Source of the DNA: JAQUOA01 sp037443785 | GTDB taxonomy: Bacteria > Bacteroidota > Ignavibacteria > UBA10030 > UBA8401 | Reading direction: 5' to 3' | Assembly: GCA_037443785.1 (NCBI GenBank) | Contig: JBBINR010000002.1 | Span: 62,001 to 126,000 of the forward strand | DNA length: 64,000 nt | In this document: positions 9,629 through 17,311 of the stretch, piece by piece | Position numbering within the stretch: position 1 is the first letter of the stretch | Layout: each line of letters starts with the position of its first letter | The notes under the pieces: model-generated | Databases searched by the model: none | What the model saw: only the letters and a program-made list of their open reading frames with translations | What the model was told of the DNA's origin: nothing | Program-made: the position numbers and the translations under genes

Positions 9629-11191
9629 CTATCTTGGACGAGGAGTTTCTGCTGATTTGTCCATCGTAAAGCCATTGTAACCGTAAATGCCCATTTCGGG
9701 AAGATCGAGTCCTTCAATCTCATCTTTTTCCGAAACGCGATTGCCAACTATAACATCAATTATTTTATAAACGATAAAGGCAATTGTTCCCATTGTGATA
9801 ATACACGTCGCAATGCCGATAAATTCTGCTAACAACTGTGAACCGCCGCCGCCATAAAATAATCCGGTGACGTTGCCTGCAACACCATTTAGTCCATCAC
9901 CATAAGTACCATCGGCAAAAAGACCCAGCGACAAACATCCCCAAGCACCATTTACACCATGAACGGAAATTGCACCAACAGGATCATCGATTTTTATTTT
10001 ATCAAAAAAGAAAACTGCTTCGACAACTAGAAGCCCGGCAACTAAACCAATTATTGCTGAGTCGCCAACACCAACAAACGCACAGGGAGCTGTGATTGCT
10101 ACAAGACCGGCAAGCATTCCGTTCGCCATCATTGATGGATCGGGTTTTTTCATTCGCACTAACCATACCCACAAGGTTGCGGCAAGCGCTCCTGTTGAAC
10201 CTGCAATCATCGTATTGACGGCGACAACAGAAAGTCTAAAATCTGTTCCAGCAAGTGTTGATCCAGGATTAAAACCGAACCATCCGAATGCAAGAATAAA
10301 TGTTCCCAGCATTACGAATGGTATGCTGTGAGGAGTGATCGGGTTGATAGAGCCATCTTTATTATATTTTCCATACCGTGGTCCAATCAACCAAGCAAAA
10401 ATAAGTGATATAACTCCGCCTTGCAGGTGAACAACGGAAGATCCTGCAAAATCCAAATGACCATGTCCAATTCCAAAGTTAACACCAAGTTGCGCTAACC
10501 ATCCTCCGCCCCAAACCCAGTTTCCGAAAATCGGATACATTACAGTACCGATAAATGCACCGTAAATCATGAAAGCAGAAAACTTCCAGCGCTCTGCAGC
10601 CGCTCCCGTGGGAACCGTTGCCGTTGTATCCATAAAGACCATTTGGAATAAAAACAAAGTGAATGCGGCAGTATCATAGCCGGCGCCGTGTAACAAGAAT
10701 CCTTTCCATCCTAAAAGTCCAAAAGGTTTTCCAAATAAAGTTACAGTGATTTCGTTATTGAGTCCAGAATATGCACCAAGAGTTCCCAGACTCCCTATAC
10801 CCCCGAACATGAAAGCAAATCCACATAGATAAAAGCCGAGCATGCCGAGCGGATAGATCATAAAATTCATCGCAAATGTGTGTGATGAATTTTTTGCGCG
10901 GCACAAACCGGCTTCAACCAATGCAAATCCTGCCTGCATGAACATAACGAGAAAGCCGGTGATAAGAGTCCACATAAAGTTTATTGCAACTCTATTATGC
11001 CCGATGGCGTTACCCATTTCTACAAATGTTGGTTCGCCTGGTTTTGCCGCGGGAACGTCGGAAATGGTTCCTGTATTTCCACCGTTCGGATCGGGAGTTT
11101 CCCCCGCATATGAAAGAGATGATGCACCGATATACATCATCGCTAAAGCGCTGAAAAAGAAAAGCGCTCTTTTGATTGAAAATGATTTCAT
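9629..11191 (-). CDS. amt: Ammonium transporter (Amt family), long form
   Basis: 520 residues, about 90 longer than the second Amt. It has a signal peptide (~1-29), a periplasmic lead of ~35 residues and the Amt membrane core. Both pore histidines are present (H255 in VVHLQGG, H411 in ISVHGVNG), as is the GAAAERWKF segment. A glycine-rich extra loop (near GLFYGGGGSQL) precedes the last helix. It imports ammonium. It follows a PII gene by 33 bp, so that PII is its likely gate. Sequence divergence from the second Amt points to an old duplication or separate acquisition. Confidence 0.93.
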   Translation of the reverse strand: MKSFSIKRALFFFSALAMMYIGASSLSYAGETPDPNGGNTGTISDVPAAKPGEPTFVEMGNAIGHNRVAINFMWTLITGFLVMFMQAGFALVEAGLCRAKNSSHTFAMNFMIYPLGMLGFYLCGFAFMFGGIGSLGTLGAYSGLNNEITVTLFGKPFGLLGWKGFLLHGAGYDTAAFTLFLFQMVFMDTTATVPTGAAAERWKFSAFMIYGAFIGTVMYPIFGNWVWGGGWLAQLGVNFGIGHGHLDFAGSSVVHLQGGVISLIFAWLIGPRYGKYNKDGSINPITPHSIPFVMLGTFILAFGWFGFNPGSTLAGTDFRLSVVAVNTMIAGSTGALAATLWVWLVRMKKPDPSMMANGMLAGLVAITAPCAFVGVGDSAIIGLVAGLLVVEAVFFFDKIKIDDPVGAISVHGVNGAWGCLSLGLFADGTYGDGLNGVAGNVTGLFYGGGGSQLLAEFIGIATCIITMGTIAFIVYKIIDVIVGNRVSEKDEIEGLDLPEMGIYGYNGFTMDKSAETPRPR

Positions 11192-11224
11192 TGATTCTCC
11201 TTGATTAATAATTTCTTTATTGAA

Positions 11225-11563
11225 TTAAACTGCTTCATCGCCTGTTTCTTCAGTTCGCACACGAATGACTTCATCGACCGGAGATACAAATAATTTTCCG
11301 TCGCCAACTTCTCCTGTTTTTGCTTTTTTCAAAATGATGTTGACGGCTTTTTCGACATTACTATCTGAACAGACAACTTCAATTTTTACCTTCGGAAGAA
11401 AATTGATCGTGTATTCAGAGCCGCGATAAATTTCGCTGTGTCCCATTTGTCTGCCGTAGCCTTTTACTTCCGTTACGGTTAGACCACGAAAGCCCCCTTC
11501 CTGCAAGGCTTCACGAACTTCATCCAGTTTGTGGGGACGTATAATTGCTTCGATTTTTTTCAT
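11225..11563 (-). CDS. glnK: PII nitrogen regulatory protein (first copy)
   Basis: 112-residue PII protein with Y46/Y51 T-loop tyrosines and a TGEVGDGKLF B-loop. It precedes the long amt gene by 33 bp and follows the outer-membrane protein gene by about 30 bp. It shares all of residues 24-61 with its paralogue at 8686-9024, while residues 62-85 and the extreme C-terminus differ. The two trimers may therefore respond differently to effectors or prefer different Amt partners (inference). Confidence 0.95.
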   Translation of the reverse strand: MKKIEAIIRPHKLDEVREALQEGGFRGLTVTEVKGYGRQMGHSEIYRGSEYTINFLPKVKIEVVCSDSNVEKAVNIILKKAKTGEVGDGKLFVSPVDEVIRVRTEETGDEAV

Positions 11564-11594
11564 AGCACCTCAAAAATAATTGATTGATAATTAA

Positions 11595-12290
11595 CTATAA
11601 GCTGATTCCAAAAATTAAATACGCTGCTTCCGCATACGGATTCATGATATACTGAACATTGAAAGGAATAGAAAAACTTTCTGTCACTTTAATTGTTTTT
11701 GTCGTTGCCAATCCAACATTAATAAGTCCTGCTTTTGCAGTGGTATACCACACGGTGCTCTTTGAAGGAGTTAAACCGACAGTTACACTGAGATCAGACA
11801 TAACAGGATATGAAGCCTGAATATAAGTTGAGTTATCCGGGTCCGGAACGCCGCCAATGGCATCATAGTAAACGGCAATCGAAAGAGGCATTGATTCTCC
11901 GCCCGCATATGCAAGCCCAATTTCAACCGTATGAGAGCCGAGACCTTTTTTGGTGTTATAATTAAAGAATGTTGCCGTTGGCGAAAGAAAAGCCGGAATA
12001 TAATAATCAGTCAACGATGCTGTAATTGATCCCGAAGGAAGAGCAAATGAATATGTTGCCCAAAGATCATCTTCGGAATATGAACCGATAGTACTGTATG
12101 AACCCCAAGCTCCGACTGAAAAACCTCCCGTCGTATATGATAGCGACGGCTGAAAGCTAGGCGAGTTACCGAGATTGGAGCCGCGCCAGATGTATCGGCT
12201 GTAAATATCGACGCCCGATTTCATCTGCCCGAATCCGACCGATGTCAGGAAAAGAAAGAAAACAATGGTGGAGAGTATTTTTGTCCTCAT
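11595..12290 (-). CDS. Putative outer-membrane beta-barrel protein (TorF-like) heading the ammonium operon
   Basis: 231 residues. A signal peptide (~1-21) is followed by an N-terminal DIYSRYIWRGSN motif, amphipathic strands and a C-terminal aromatic/hydrophobic end (YLIFGISL). This resembles TorF-family putative porins, which often carry a S/DRYxWRG motif after the signal peptide. It is the first gene of the minus-strand PII/Amt operon and probably supplies an outer-membrane channel, or was recruited under nitrogen control. The substrate is unknown. Confidence 0.7.
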   Translation of the reverse strand: MRTKILSTIVFFLFLTSVGFGQMKSGVDIYSRYIWRGSNLGNSPSFQPSLSYTTGGFSVGAWGSYSTIGSYSEDDLWATYSFALPSGSITASLTDYYIPAFLSPTATFFNYNTKKGLGSHTVEIGLAYAGGESMPLSIAVYYDAIGGVPDPDNSTYIQASYPVMSDLSVTVGLTPSKSTVWYTTAKAGLINVGLATTKTIKVTESFSIPFNVQYIMNPYAEAAYLIFGISL

Positions 12291-12396
12291 AGGACTCCCT
12301 TTTTATGATGGATAAAGTGATTAATTGTGGATTTTATTTAATAAAATAAGGTAATAACTTTTATTATCAATAATAATTAAGGTTTTATTAGGTATT

Positions 12397-12424
12397 AATA
12401 TAATAATATTAGGATATGTGTCAA
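12397..12424 (-). promoter_or_regulatory. Candidate sigma-70-type promoter of the ammonium operon
   Basis: On the minus strand a consensus TTGACA (12419-12424) and TATATT (12397-12402) are separated by 16 bp, about 107 nt upstream of the first operon gene. The surrounding region is very AT-rich, so the -10 match alone carries little weight. The -35 match is exact. I looked for a sigma-54 GG-N10-GC element and saw none. Confidence 0.45.
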
Positions 12425-12588
12425 GAAAAATTTCTTTATTTAAAAAATAATATGGATAAACAAGAAATTTAATGAGGGAGAATAAAGAGAAAAAAACATC
12501 GCATGGTCTCTTTCGTTGCATTTTCGAAGGCTATCAGTTAACTTCACCTACCATTTGTTTGTTATTATTTTTAAAAGGAGTTTTGCTT

Positions 12589-14112
12589 ATGCTGTTGCAT
12601 CATAAATTTATAGAGTCTGCTAAGGAATATGGAAACAAAGAATTCATTGTTGATCGAACAACGAATCGACGGGTAACATATTCCAAAGCGCTCATTGCTT
12701 CGTTAATTCTTTCAGAAAAATTCAAAAAGTATGATGCAGGTTTTATCGGTATTATGGTGCCAACCTCAGCAGGGTGCATGCTTGCAATTCTCGGTGCATT
12801 GATGAGTGGAAGGACGCCGGTGATGATTAACTATTCTACCGGTGCGGCGCAGAACTGCGAGTTTGCACAGAAGAAATGCGACTTTAAAACAATCATCACA
12901 TCAAAAGCGCTTCTTGAAAAAATACAGTGCCCTATTCTTCCGGGAATGGTATTCCTCGAAGATCTGATGGCAGGCATTTCAACCATTGAAAAATTACAGG
13001 CAGCACTTAAATCAAAACTTCCTGCATCGATTCTTAAAAAGACCATTGCTCAGGGGGATGAGAACGATAATATTGTCATTCTTTTTACCAGCGGCTCAGA
13101 AAAAGAACCCAAAGCAGTTCAACTGACACACAAAAATATTCACGCAAATATTAAAAGCCTTGCCGAGGTGTATGGGTTTTATTCATCTGATATTTTTCTC
13201 GGCAATCTTCCTTTATTTCATGTCTTCGGGCAAACTGCCCACATGTGGGTGCCCATGTATTTTGGGATGAGCATTGTAACCTATGCAAATCCTCTCGATT
13301 TCAGAGGCATTTGCGATGTCGTCCGTGATGAAAAAGTGACAATTATGGTTGGAACGCCAAGCTTCTTTTGGGGGTATCTTGCAAAATCCAATCAGGGTGA
13401 TTTCCAATCATGCCGCTTGATGCTTTGCGGAGCTGATAAGTGTCCGGATTCACTGCGTCATGGTTTTATTGAAAAGCATGATAAAGTTCTTTTGGAAGCA
13501 TACGGAACGACCGAAACAAGTCCTGGCTTGTGCGTAAACACGTATACTCATAACAGACCAGGAAGTGTAGGACGTCCATTGCCTGGCGTAACCGTGCGTG
13601 TCGAAAATTATGAAACTGGTGAAGGATGTAAATTGGGAGAAGTCGGAAAGATTTTAGTGAAAGGAGATAATGTGATGAAAGGATATTTCGATGATTTTGA
13701 ACAGACGTCGCTTGCTTTTCGGCATGGATATTATGATACCGGTGATATGGGGTGGATGGATGAAGACGGATACCTGTGGCATGTCGGACGCTTGAAACGC
13801 TTTGTGAAGATCGGCGGCGAAATGGTATCGTTGATAAAAGTTGAAGACGTACTTGAAAAATTACTTCCTAACGATACTCGATGTTGTGTTGTCGAAATTC
13901 CGGATCATACAAAGGGTGCAAAAATTATTGCAGCAATAACCCAGCAGATTGACGAAAAAGGCACATTGAAAAAAATGAGCGACAATCTGCCAAATATTGC
14001 ACTGCCAAAACAATTTGTTCTCATTCCTGATCTTCCCCAAATGGCAAGCGGCAAGATTGATTTTCGCACGGTGACGAATATGGTTCGTGAAATGTCACAA
14101 CAAAAAAATTGA
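12589..14112 (+). CDS. AMP-dependent acyl-[acyl carrier protein]/acyl-CoA synthetase (Aas-like)
   Basis: 507 residues of the adenylate-forming superfamily. The P-loop motif starts at T167 (TSGSEKEPKAV). Later motifs are YGTTETSP, YDTGDMGW and GRLKRFVKIGGEMVSL, the last typical of the Aas-type acyl-ACP synthetase half of 2-acylglycerophosphoethanolamine acyltransferases. The C-terminal lysine motif (SGKIDF) is present. The enzyme would activate a free fatty acid as acyl-AMP and pass it to ACP or CoA. No acyltransferase domain is fused. The start at 12589 is preferred over an ATG 39 codons upstream because AAGGAG lies 8 bases before it and the upstream part resembles no family N-terminus. Confidence 0.8.
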   Translation: MLLHHKFIESAKEYGNKEFIVDRTTNRRVTYSKALIASLILSEKFKKYDAGFIGIMVPTSAGCMLAILGALMSGRTPVMINYSTGAAQNCEFAQKKCDFKTIITSKALLEKIQCPILPGMVFLEDLMAGISTIEKLQAALKSKLPASILKKTIAQGDENDNIVILFTSGSEKEPKAVQLTHKNIHANIKSLAEVYGFYSSDIFLGNLPLFHVFGQTAHMWVPMYFGMSIVTYANPLDFRGICDVVRDEKVTIMVGTPSFFWGYLAKSNQGDFQSCRLMLCGADKCPDSLRHGFIEKHDKVLLEAYGTTETSPGLCVNTYTHNRPGSVGRPLPGVTVRVENYETGEGCKLGEVGKILVKGDNVMKGYFDDFEQTSLAFRHGYYDTGDMGWMDEDGYLWHVGRLKRFVKIGGEMVSLIKVEDVLEKLLPNDTRCCVVEIPDHTKGAKIIAAITQQIDEKGTLKKMSDNLPNIALPKQFVLIPDLPQMASGKIDFRTVTNMVREMSQQKN

Positions 14113-14143
14113 TAGATCTTTACATACTACTTTTCTAATCCGA

Positions 14144-14180
14144 AGTATCTGCAATGAATGATCATTGTAGATACTCTTTT
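14144..14180 (+). terminator. Intrinsic terminator after the acyl-ACP synthetase gene
   Basis: AGTATCTGCAATGA / TCATTGTAGATACT forms a 14-bp stem with a single mismatch and a 4-base loop, followed by CTTTT. Confidence 0.75.
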
Positions 14181-14503
14181 CCATGCAGAATTTTCGAAAA
14201 AATTGCCCAGTATGAGTTATCAGCGCAGTGAATACAAATTGAGAAGAAACTCAATTTTTCCCCTTACCAAACCCACATTCAGCCGCCAGAAAACAATTTT
14301 TATTTAGAGTGATCGGTAAAACAGATTCTATTCTCCATTAATTTGTTTGATTCAATTACAATAAGATGGCAATAGTTATTTATTTGTTATCGCTGCATTT
14401 CTTACCGCAAAATCTCGGGCAACATATTTCACCGTTGTTCATTGAAATTCAAGCACTTGTTGGGTATATTCATTTGAGGGAGAAGGGAATTTTTTTCAAC
14501 ATT
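14181..14503. other. Intergenic region upstream of the TerB-like coiled-coil gene
   Basis: About 320 bp with no supported gene. A small hairpin (AAATTGAG / CTCAATTT, 14236-14257, then TT) is visible. The downstream reading frame is open from 14366, but the extra 46 residues look like translated intergenic DNA. No clear promoter was found. Confidence 0.4.
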
Positions 14504-15577
14504 ATGGCATCAACTTCAGATAAAGAATCACAAAAAAAAATGATCGGTGAATTACTGCGCACCGCCGATAAGTTTATTAAATCGGCGGAGTGGAATAAGG
14601 CTCTTGAGGAAGTACATAAAGCGCTGGCCATTGAGCCAAATAATATGTACGCCATGGCGTATAAAGACCGCATTAATGTTTCAATTGCAGAAGAAAAGAA
14701 AAAGGCAGAAGAAGAAAAAGTTAAAAAACTCGCCGAAGAGAAAAAACCCTCCGAAAAGTTACCTGAACCGGTAAAAGAGAAATCGGACGAAAGTGACAAA
14801 AAAGAAAAATCGAAAGAAAAACCTGCAGAGAAATCCGGCACTGATGAGAAAAAAGAAACAGAACCGAAAGTTGTTGTAAAAGAAGATCCCGCACAAAAAG
14901 GGAAAGACGATTCAGCATTACGTCTTGAGTCGTTGAGGCAGGAATTTACGGCAACACAAGCAAAGTTACAGCGAGATGTTGCTCAGTTAACGATGCAGGT
15001 AAAAGAAAAGGAAGCGGCAGAGAAAAGTCTTACGTCGCAAATTTCATCCCTGCAACAAGAACTTACTGCGGCAAAACAGCAAGCAGCAAAAATAAGTGAA
15101 AAGGAAGTTGAAGCGCTAAAAAAAGAGATTGAACATCTGAAGGCAAGACAACAAAAAGATGGTGAACGTGCAAAAGAATTTGCGCAGGCAGAATCATTGG
15201 CGCAAGTTGCCACATTACAAAAGGATATAGAGCGTCTTCAAAAATCGGTTGTAAATGCCACGCCGGAAAAATTCGGCGAAGAACTTCTGAAGCAATTATT
15301 TGTGAAAGCTTGGGCGGATGGGACAATCAGTAACGATGAGCGAAAATTGCTCGAAGTTGTGAAAGAAAGTGCGAAATTATCTGACGCAGTTTTTTCCGAA
15401 ATAGAATCTTCGTCGAAGAGTGAAACGTATATGAGTGCACTTCGTATGGTTTGGGGAGACGGAATTGTCAGCACGGAAGAATCGGATTTTCTTGCGACAC
15501 TTCGAGAGAAGCTTGGAATTCCGGCGGAAATGCACTTCAAGCTTGAAAATCAGGTTCGAAAAGAATTAAAGAAATAG
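14504..15577 (+). CDS. TPR / coiled-coil protein with C-terminal TerB-like repeats
   Basis: 357 residues. An N-terminal TPR-like helix pair (~10-50, KALEEVHKALAIEPNN) is followed by a Lys/Glu-rich low-complexity stretch (~60-130), a long coiled coil (~140-255), and two acidic repeats, WADGTISNDERKLL (~270) and WGDGIVSTEESDFL (~315), resembling TerB/DjlA-like helical domains that bind metal ions. It has no signal peptide and is presumably cytoplasmic. Function is unknown. The start at 14504 is chosen because AGAAGGGA lies upstream and the sequence before it resembles no domain. Spacing of that ribosome-binding site is long (~15 nt), so the start is not certain. Confidence 0.65.
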   Translation: MASTSDKESQKKMIGELLRTADKFIKSAEWNKALEEVHKALAIEPNNMYAMAYKDRINVSIAEEKKKAEEEKVKKLAEEKKPSEKLPEPVKEKSDESDKKEKSKEKPAEKSGTDEKKETEPKVVVKEDPAQKGKDDSALRLESLRQEFTATQAKLQRDVAQLTMQVKEKEAAEKSLTSQISSLQQELTAAKQQAAKISEKEVEALKKEIEHLKARQQKDGERAKEFAQAESLAQVATLQKDIERLQKSVVNATPEKFGEELLKQLFVKAWADGTISNDERKLLEVVKESAKLSDAVFSEIESSSKSETYMSALRMVWGDGIVSTEESDFLATLREKLGIPAEMHFKLENQVRKELKK

Positions 15578-15590
15578 CAGACAGAATTTG

Positions 15591-15623
15591 GGCGGCTATC
15601 GCACCGATTGCCGCCTCTTTTTT
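15591..15623 (+). terminator. Intrinsic terminator overlapping the 3' end of the convergent glycosyltransferase gene
   Basis: GGCGGC-T-ATCG / CGAT-T-GCCGCC with a 3-base loop is followed by TCTTTTTT on the plus strand. The hairpin encodes the last codons of the glycosyltransferase on the minus strand. Confidence 0.8.
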
Positions 15624-16267
15624 AATTGTTTCCCTTCCATCAACTCTTTTGTAAACACATCGCACAATCTGTTCTCAGCATCAAGATAATATCGATAGGT
15701 TTTGTCAGTTACTCTTTCAACCCGGAAATATTTTTCAGCCCGTGAATAAAAATCAAAATCTTCACCAAAAGGAATTGCATTAAATTTTTTAATTTTTTTT
15801 ATCACACCGTACCGCATGAAAAATGTTCCCCCGATGTGACATTTGCTTAAATGAATCTTTTTCCGAGGATTATTAAGATTGACGACAAAATGTTTCTCTT
15901 TAGGTCCAATGAGTTTTACCCCTCCATGAATCATAGAAATCTCCCGATGATTCGTCAGAAATTCTACACGTCGCACAAGATGATTCTTTGCATATTCATC
16001 ATCAGAATCGATGAACGTGATAAATTCGCCGTTGGCTTTTTTTAGCCCCGCATTCCGTGCTTTGGCCAAACCTTTATTGGATTGATAATAGTATCTAATT
16101 TTTTTGTTGCTGGACGAAACACGTTTTATTATCTCTCGCGTGGAATCGGTACTTCCATCATCAATAACAATCAATTCCCAATCATGGTAGGATTGCTTTA
16201 CAACGGAATTGATCGCGCGCGCGACGAGAGAAGCTCTATTGTATGTGCAAAGGATAATGGAAACCAT
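15596..16267 (-). CDS. Family 2 glycosyltransferase (GT-A fold)
   Basis: 223 residues, short for GT2 and nearly all catalytic domain. It begins VSIILCTYNRASLVARAI and contains IDDGSTD (nucleotide-sugar binding) and the metal-binding IDSDDE (DxD). No membrane helices follow. It would transfer a sugar from a nucleotide donor to an unknown acceptor in the cytoplasm. No other glycan genes are next to it, so no polysaccharide locus is implied. Its 3' end is formed by the convergent terminator. Confidence 0.88.
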   Translation of the reverse strand: MVSIILCTYNRASLVARAINSVVKQSYHDWELIVIDDGSTDSTREIIKRVSSSNKKIRYYYQSNKGLAKARNAGLKKANGEFITFIDSDDEYAKNHLVRRVEFLTNHREISMIHGGVKLIGPKEKHFVVNLNNPRKKIHLSKCHIGGTFFMRYGVIKKIKKFNAIPFGEDFDFYSRAEKYFRVERVTDKTYRYYLDAENRLCDVFTKELMEGKQLKKRRQSVR

Positions 16268-16290
16268 GACGGGGGTGTTAGGAATAAAAA

Positions 16291-16725
16291 TTATCCGAGG
16301 GTGATAAGGAATTTTTTACTGTCAAAATGAACAGGTATCTTTCTCAGCGACGTATATGCCGACCCATCCAGCACGGCGCCATCGGCAGTTCTAAAGCGTG
16401 ACCCGTGATTCGGACAAACGATAATACCCTCCTTAGGCAATCGAACTTCTACGTTTTGATGTGTGCATAATGCTGAATATGCAACAAAGAGTTGCTCTGA
16501 TTCATGGATAATGAGAATGGGTTCTCCATTATTGATTTTTTCGTACCTCTTTTTAATAGCCCCGCCAATTTTTTGCAATGCAGGTTCTTTTTCAAGACTG
16601 AGAATGGGATCTCCTTTTTCAACCATATCACATCCCGAGAAAAGATCGACAGCCAATGTGCAGCATACTGCCGCACATCCAATTTTTGAAGAGGCGAGTA
16701 AAAAATTTCGACGACTGTAATTCAT
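16291..16725 (-). CDS. Rieske [2Fe-2S] protein, Tat-exported lipoprotein (copy 2)
   Basis: 144 residues. The N-terminus has a twin-arginine motif (SRRNFLLAS) and a lipobox (LFSGC), so it should be exported folded and lipid-anchored. The Rieske ligands are intact: C-T-H in SALCTHQNVEV and C-P-N-H in CPNHGSRF. Rieske domains carry one electron at a 2Fe-2S cluster. No cytochrome b, arsenite oxidase or dioxygenase genes are adjacent, so the redox partner is unknown. It lies 6 bp after a paralogous gene and shares with it a GGA-KKRY-KINNG segment. Confidence 0.88.
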   Translation of the reverse strand: MNYSRRNFLLASSKIGCAAVCCTLAVDLFSGCDMVEKGDPILSLEKEPALQKIGGAIKKRYEKINNGEPILIIHESEQLFVAYSALCTHQNVEVRLPKEGIIVCPNHGSRFRTADGAVLDGSAYTSLRKIPVHFDSKKFLITLG

Positions 16726-16731
16726 AGAATC

Positions 16732-17199
16732 TTAACTAATAGTTACTGAATTTTTTGCTGCATCGTAGACTGCAGCAAATACCGGCAACGGCGATGCGGC
16801 CGGTCCTTGCATAACTGCTCCTGTATTCGGATTAAACCTTGATCCGTGATTTGGACAGACAATAACCCCGTCAGACGGTAAATTAACTTCTGAACCTTGG
16901 TGCGTACAGGTAGCGCTCAGTGCAATGAATGTCGTATTCGAAGTCCGAACAACGATAATTGTTCTTCCGCCGTTTATTTTTGCATATCGTTTTTTTACCG
17001 CGCCGCCGACACTTTGCAAAATGGTCTCTTTCGAAAGATCAATGACAGGATCTCCATTATCAATGGGAACGGCAGTTTCCGTTGGTCCGTTATCATTGGA
17101 ATAACAGGCTGAAAGTATCATTGATAAAGAGCTTGCACAAAAAACACAGGTGGCCGATACTGCAAATTGCTGAAGAAACACGCGCCTGTCCGTTGCCAT
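16732..17199 (-). CDS. Rieske [2Fe-2S] protein, Tat-exported lipoprotein (copy 1)
   Basis: 155 residues with a Tat motif (DRRVFLQQF) and a lipobox-like LSAC. The cluster ligands are present in TCTHQGSEV and CPNHGSRF. It is the first of two tandem Rieske genes separated by 6 bp. A TTG at 17205 with GGAG five bases upstream is an alternative start adding two residues. The mature parts of the two paralogues are clearly related but diverged, mainly in the ligand-flanking loops, so different redox potentials or partners are possible. Confidence 0.88.
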   Translation of the reverse strand: MATDRRVFLQQFAVSATCVFCASSLSMILSACYSNDNGPTETAVPIDNGDPVIDLSKETILQSVGGAVKKRYAKINGGRTIIVVRTSNTTFIALSATCTHQGSEVNLPSDGVIVCPNHGSRFNPNTGAVMQGPAASPLPVFAAVYDAAKNSVTIS

Positions 17200-17311
17200 A
17201 CCCAATTCCGCTCCATTCTTTTGAAAGTTAATAATTTAATTCATACTATAAAACAAACATTAATGCACCCAATAACATTCCTGCGAAATAATCTTTTGAA
17301 AGGCGATAACA

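Noticed and set aside
12291..12470. Sigma-54 promoter or NtrC sites for the ammonium operon
   Set aside because: I searched for GG-N10-GC and TGCACC-like pairs and saw none. A sigma-70-like element fits better.
12321..12521. 66-codon minus-strand frame rich in Ile, Leu and Tyr
   Set aside because: It lies in a very AT-rich promoter region, has no ribosome-binding site, and its composition is what AT-rich DNA gives by chance.
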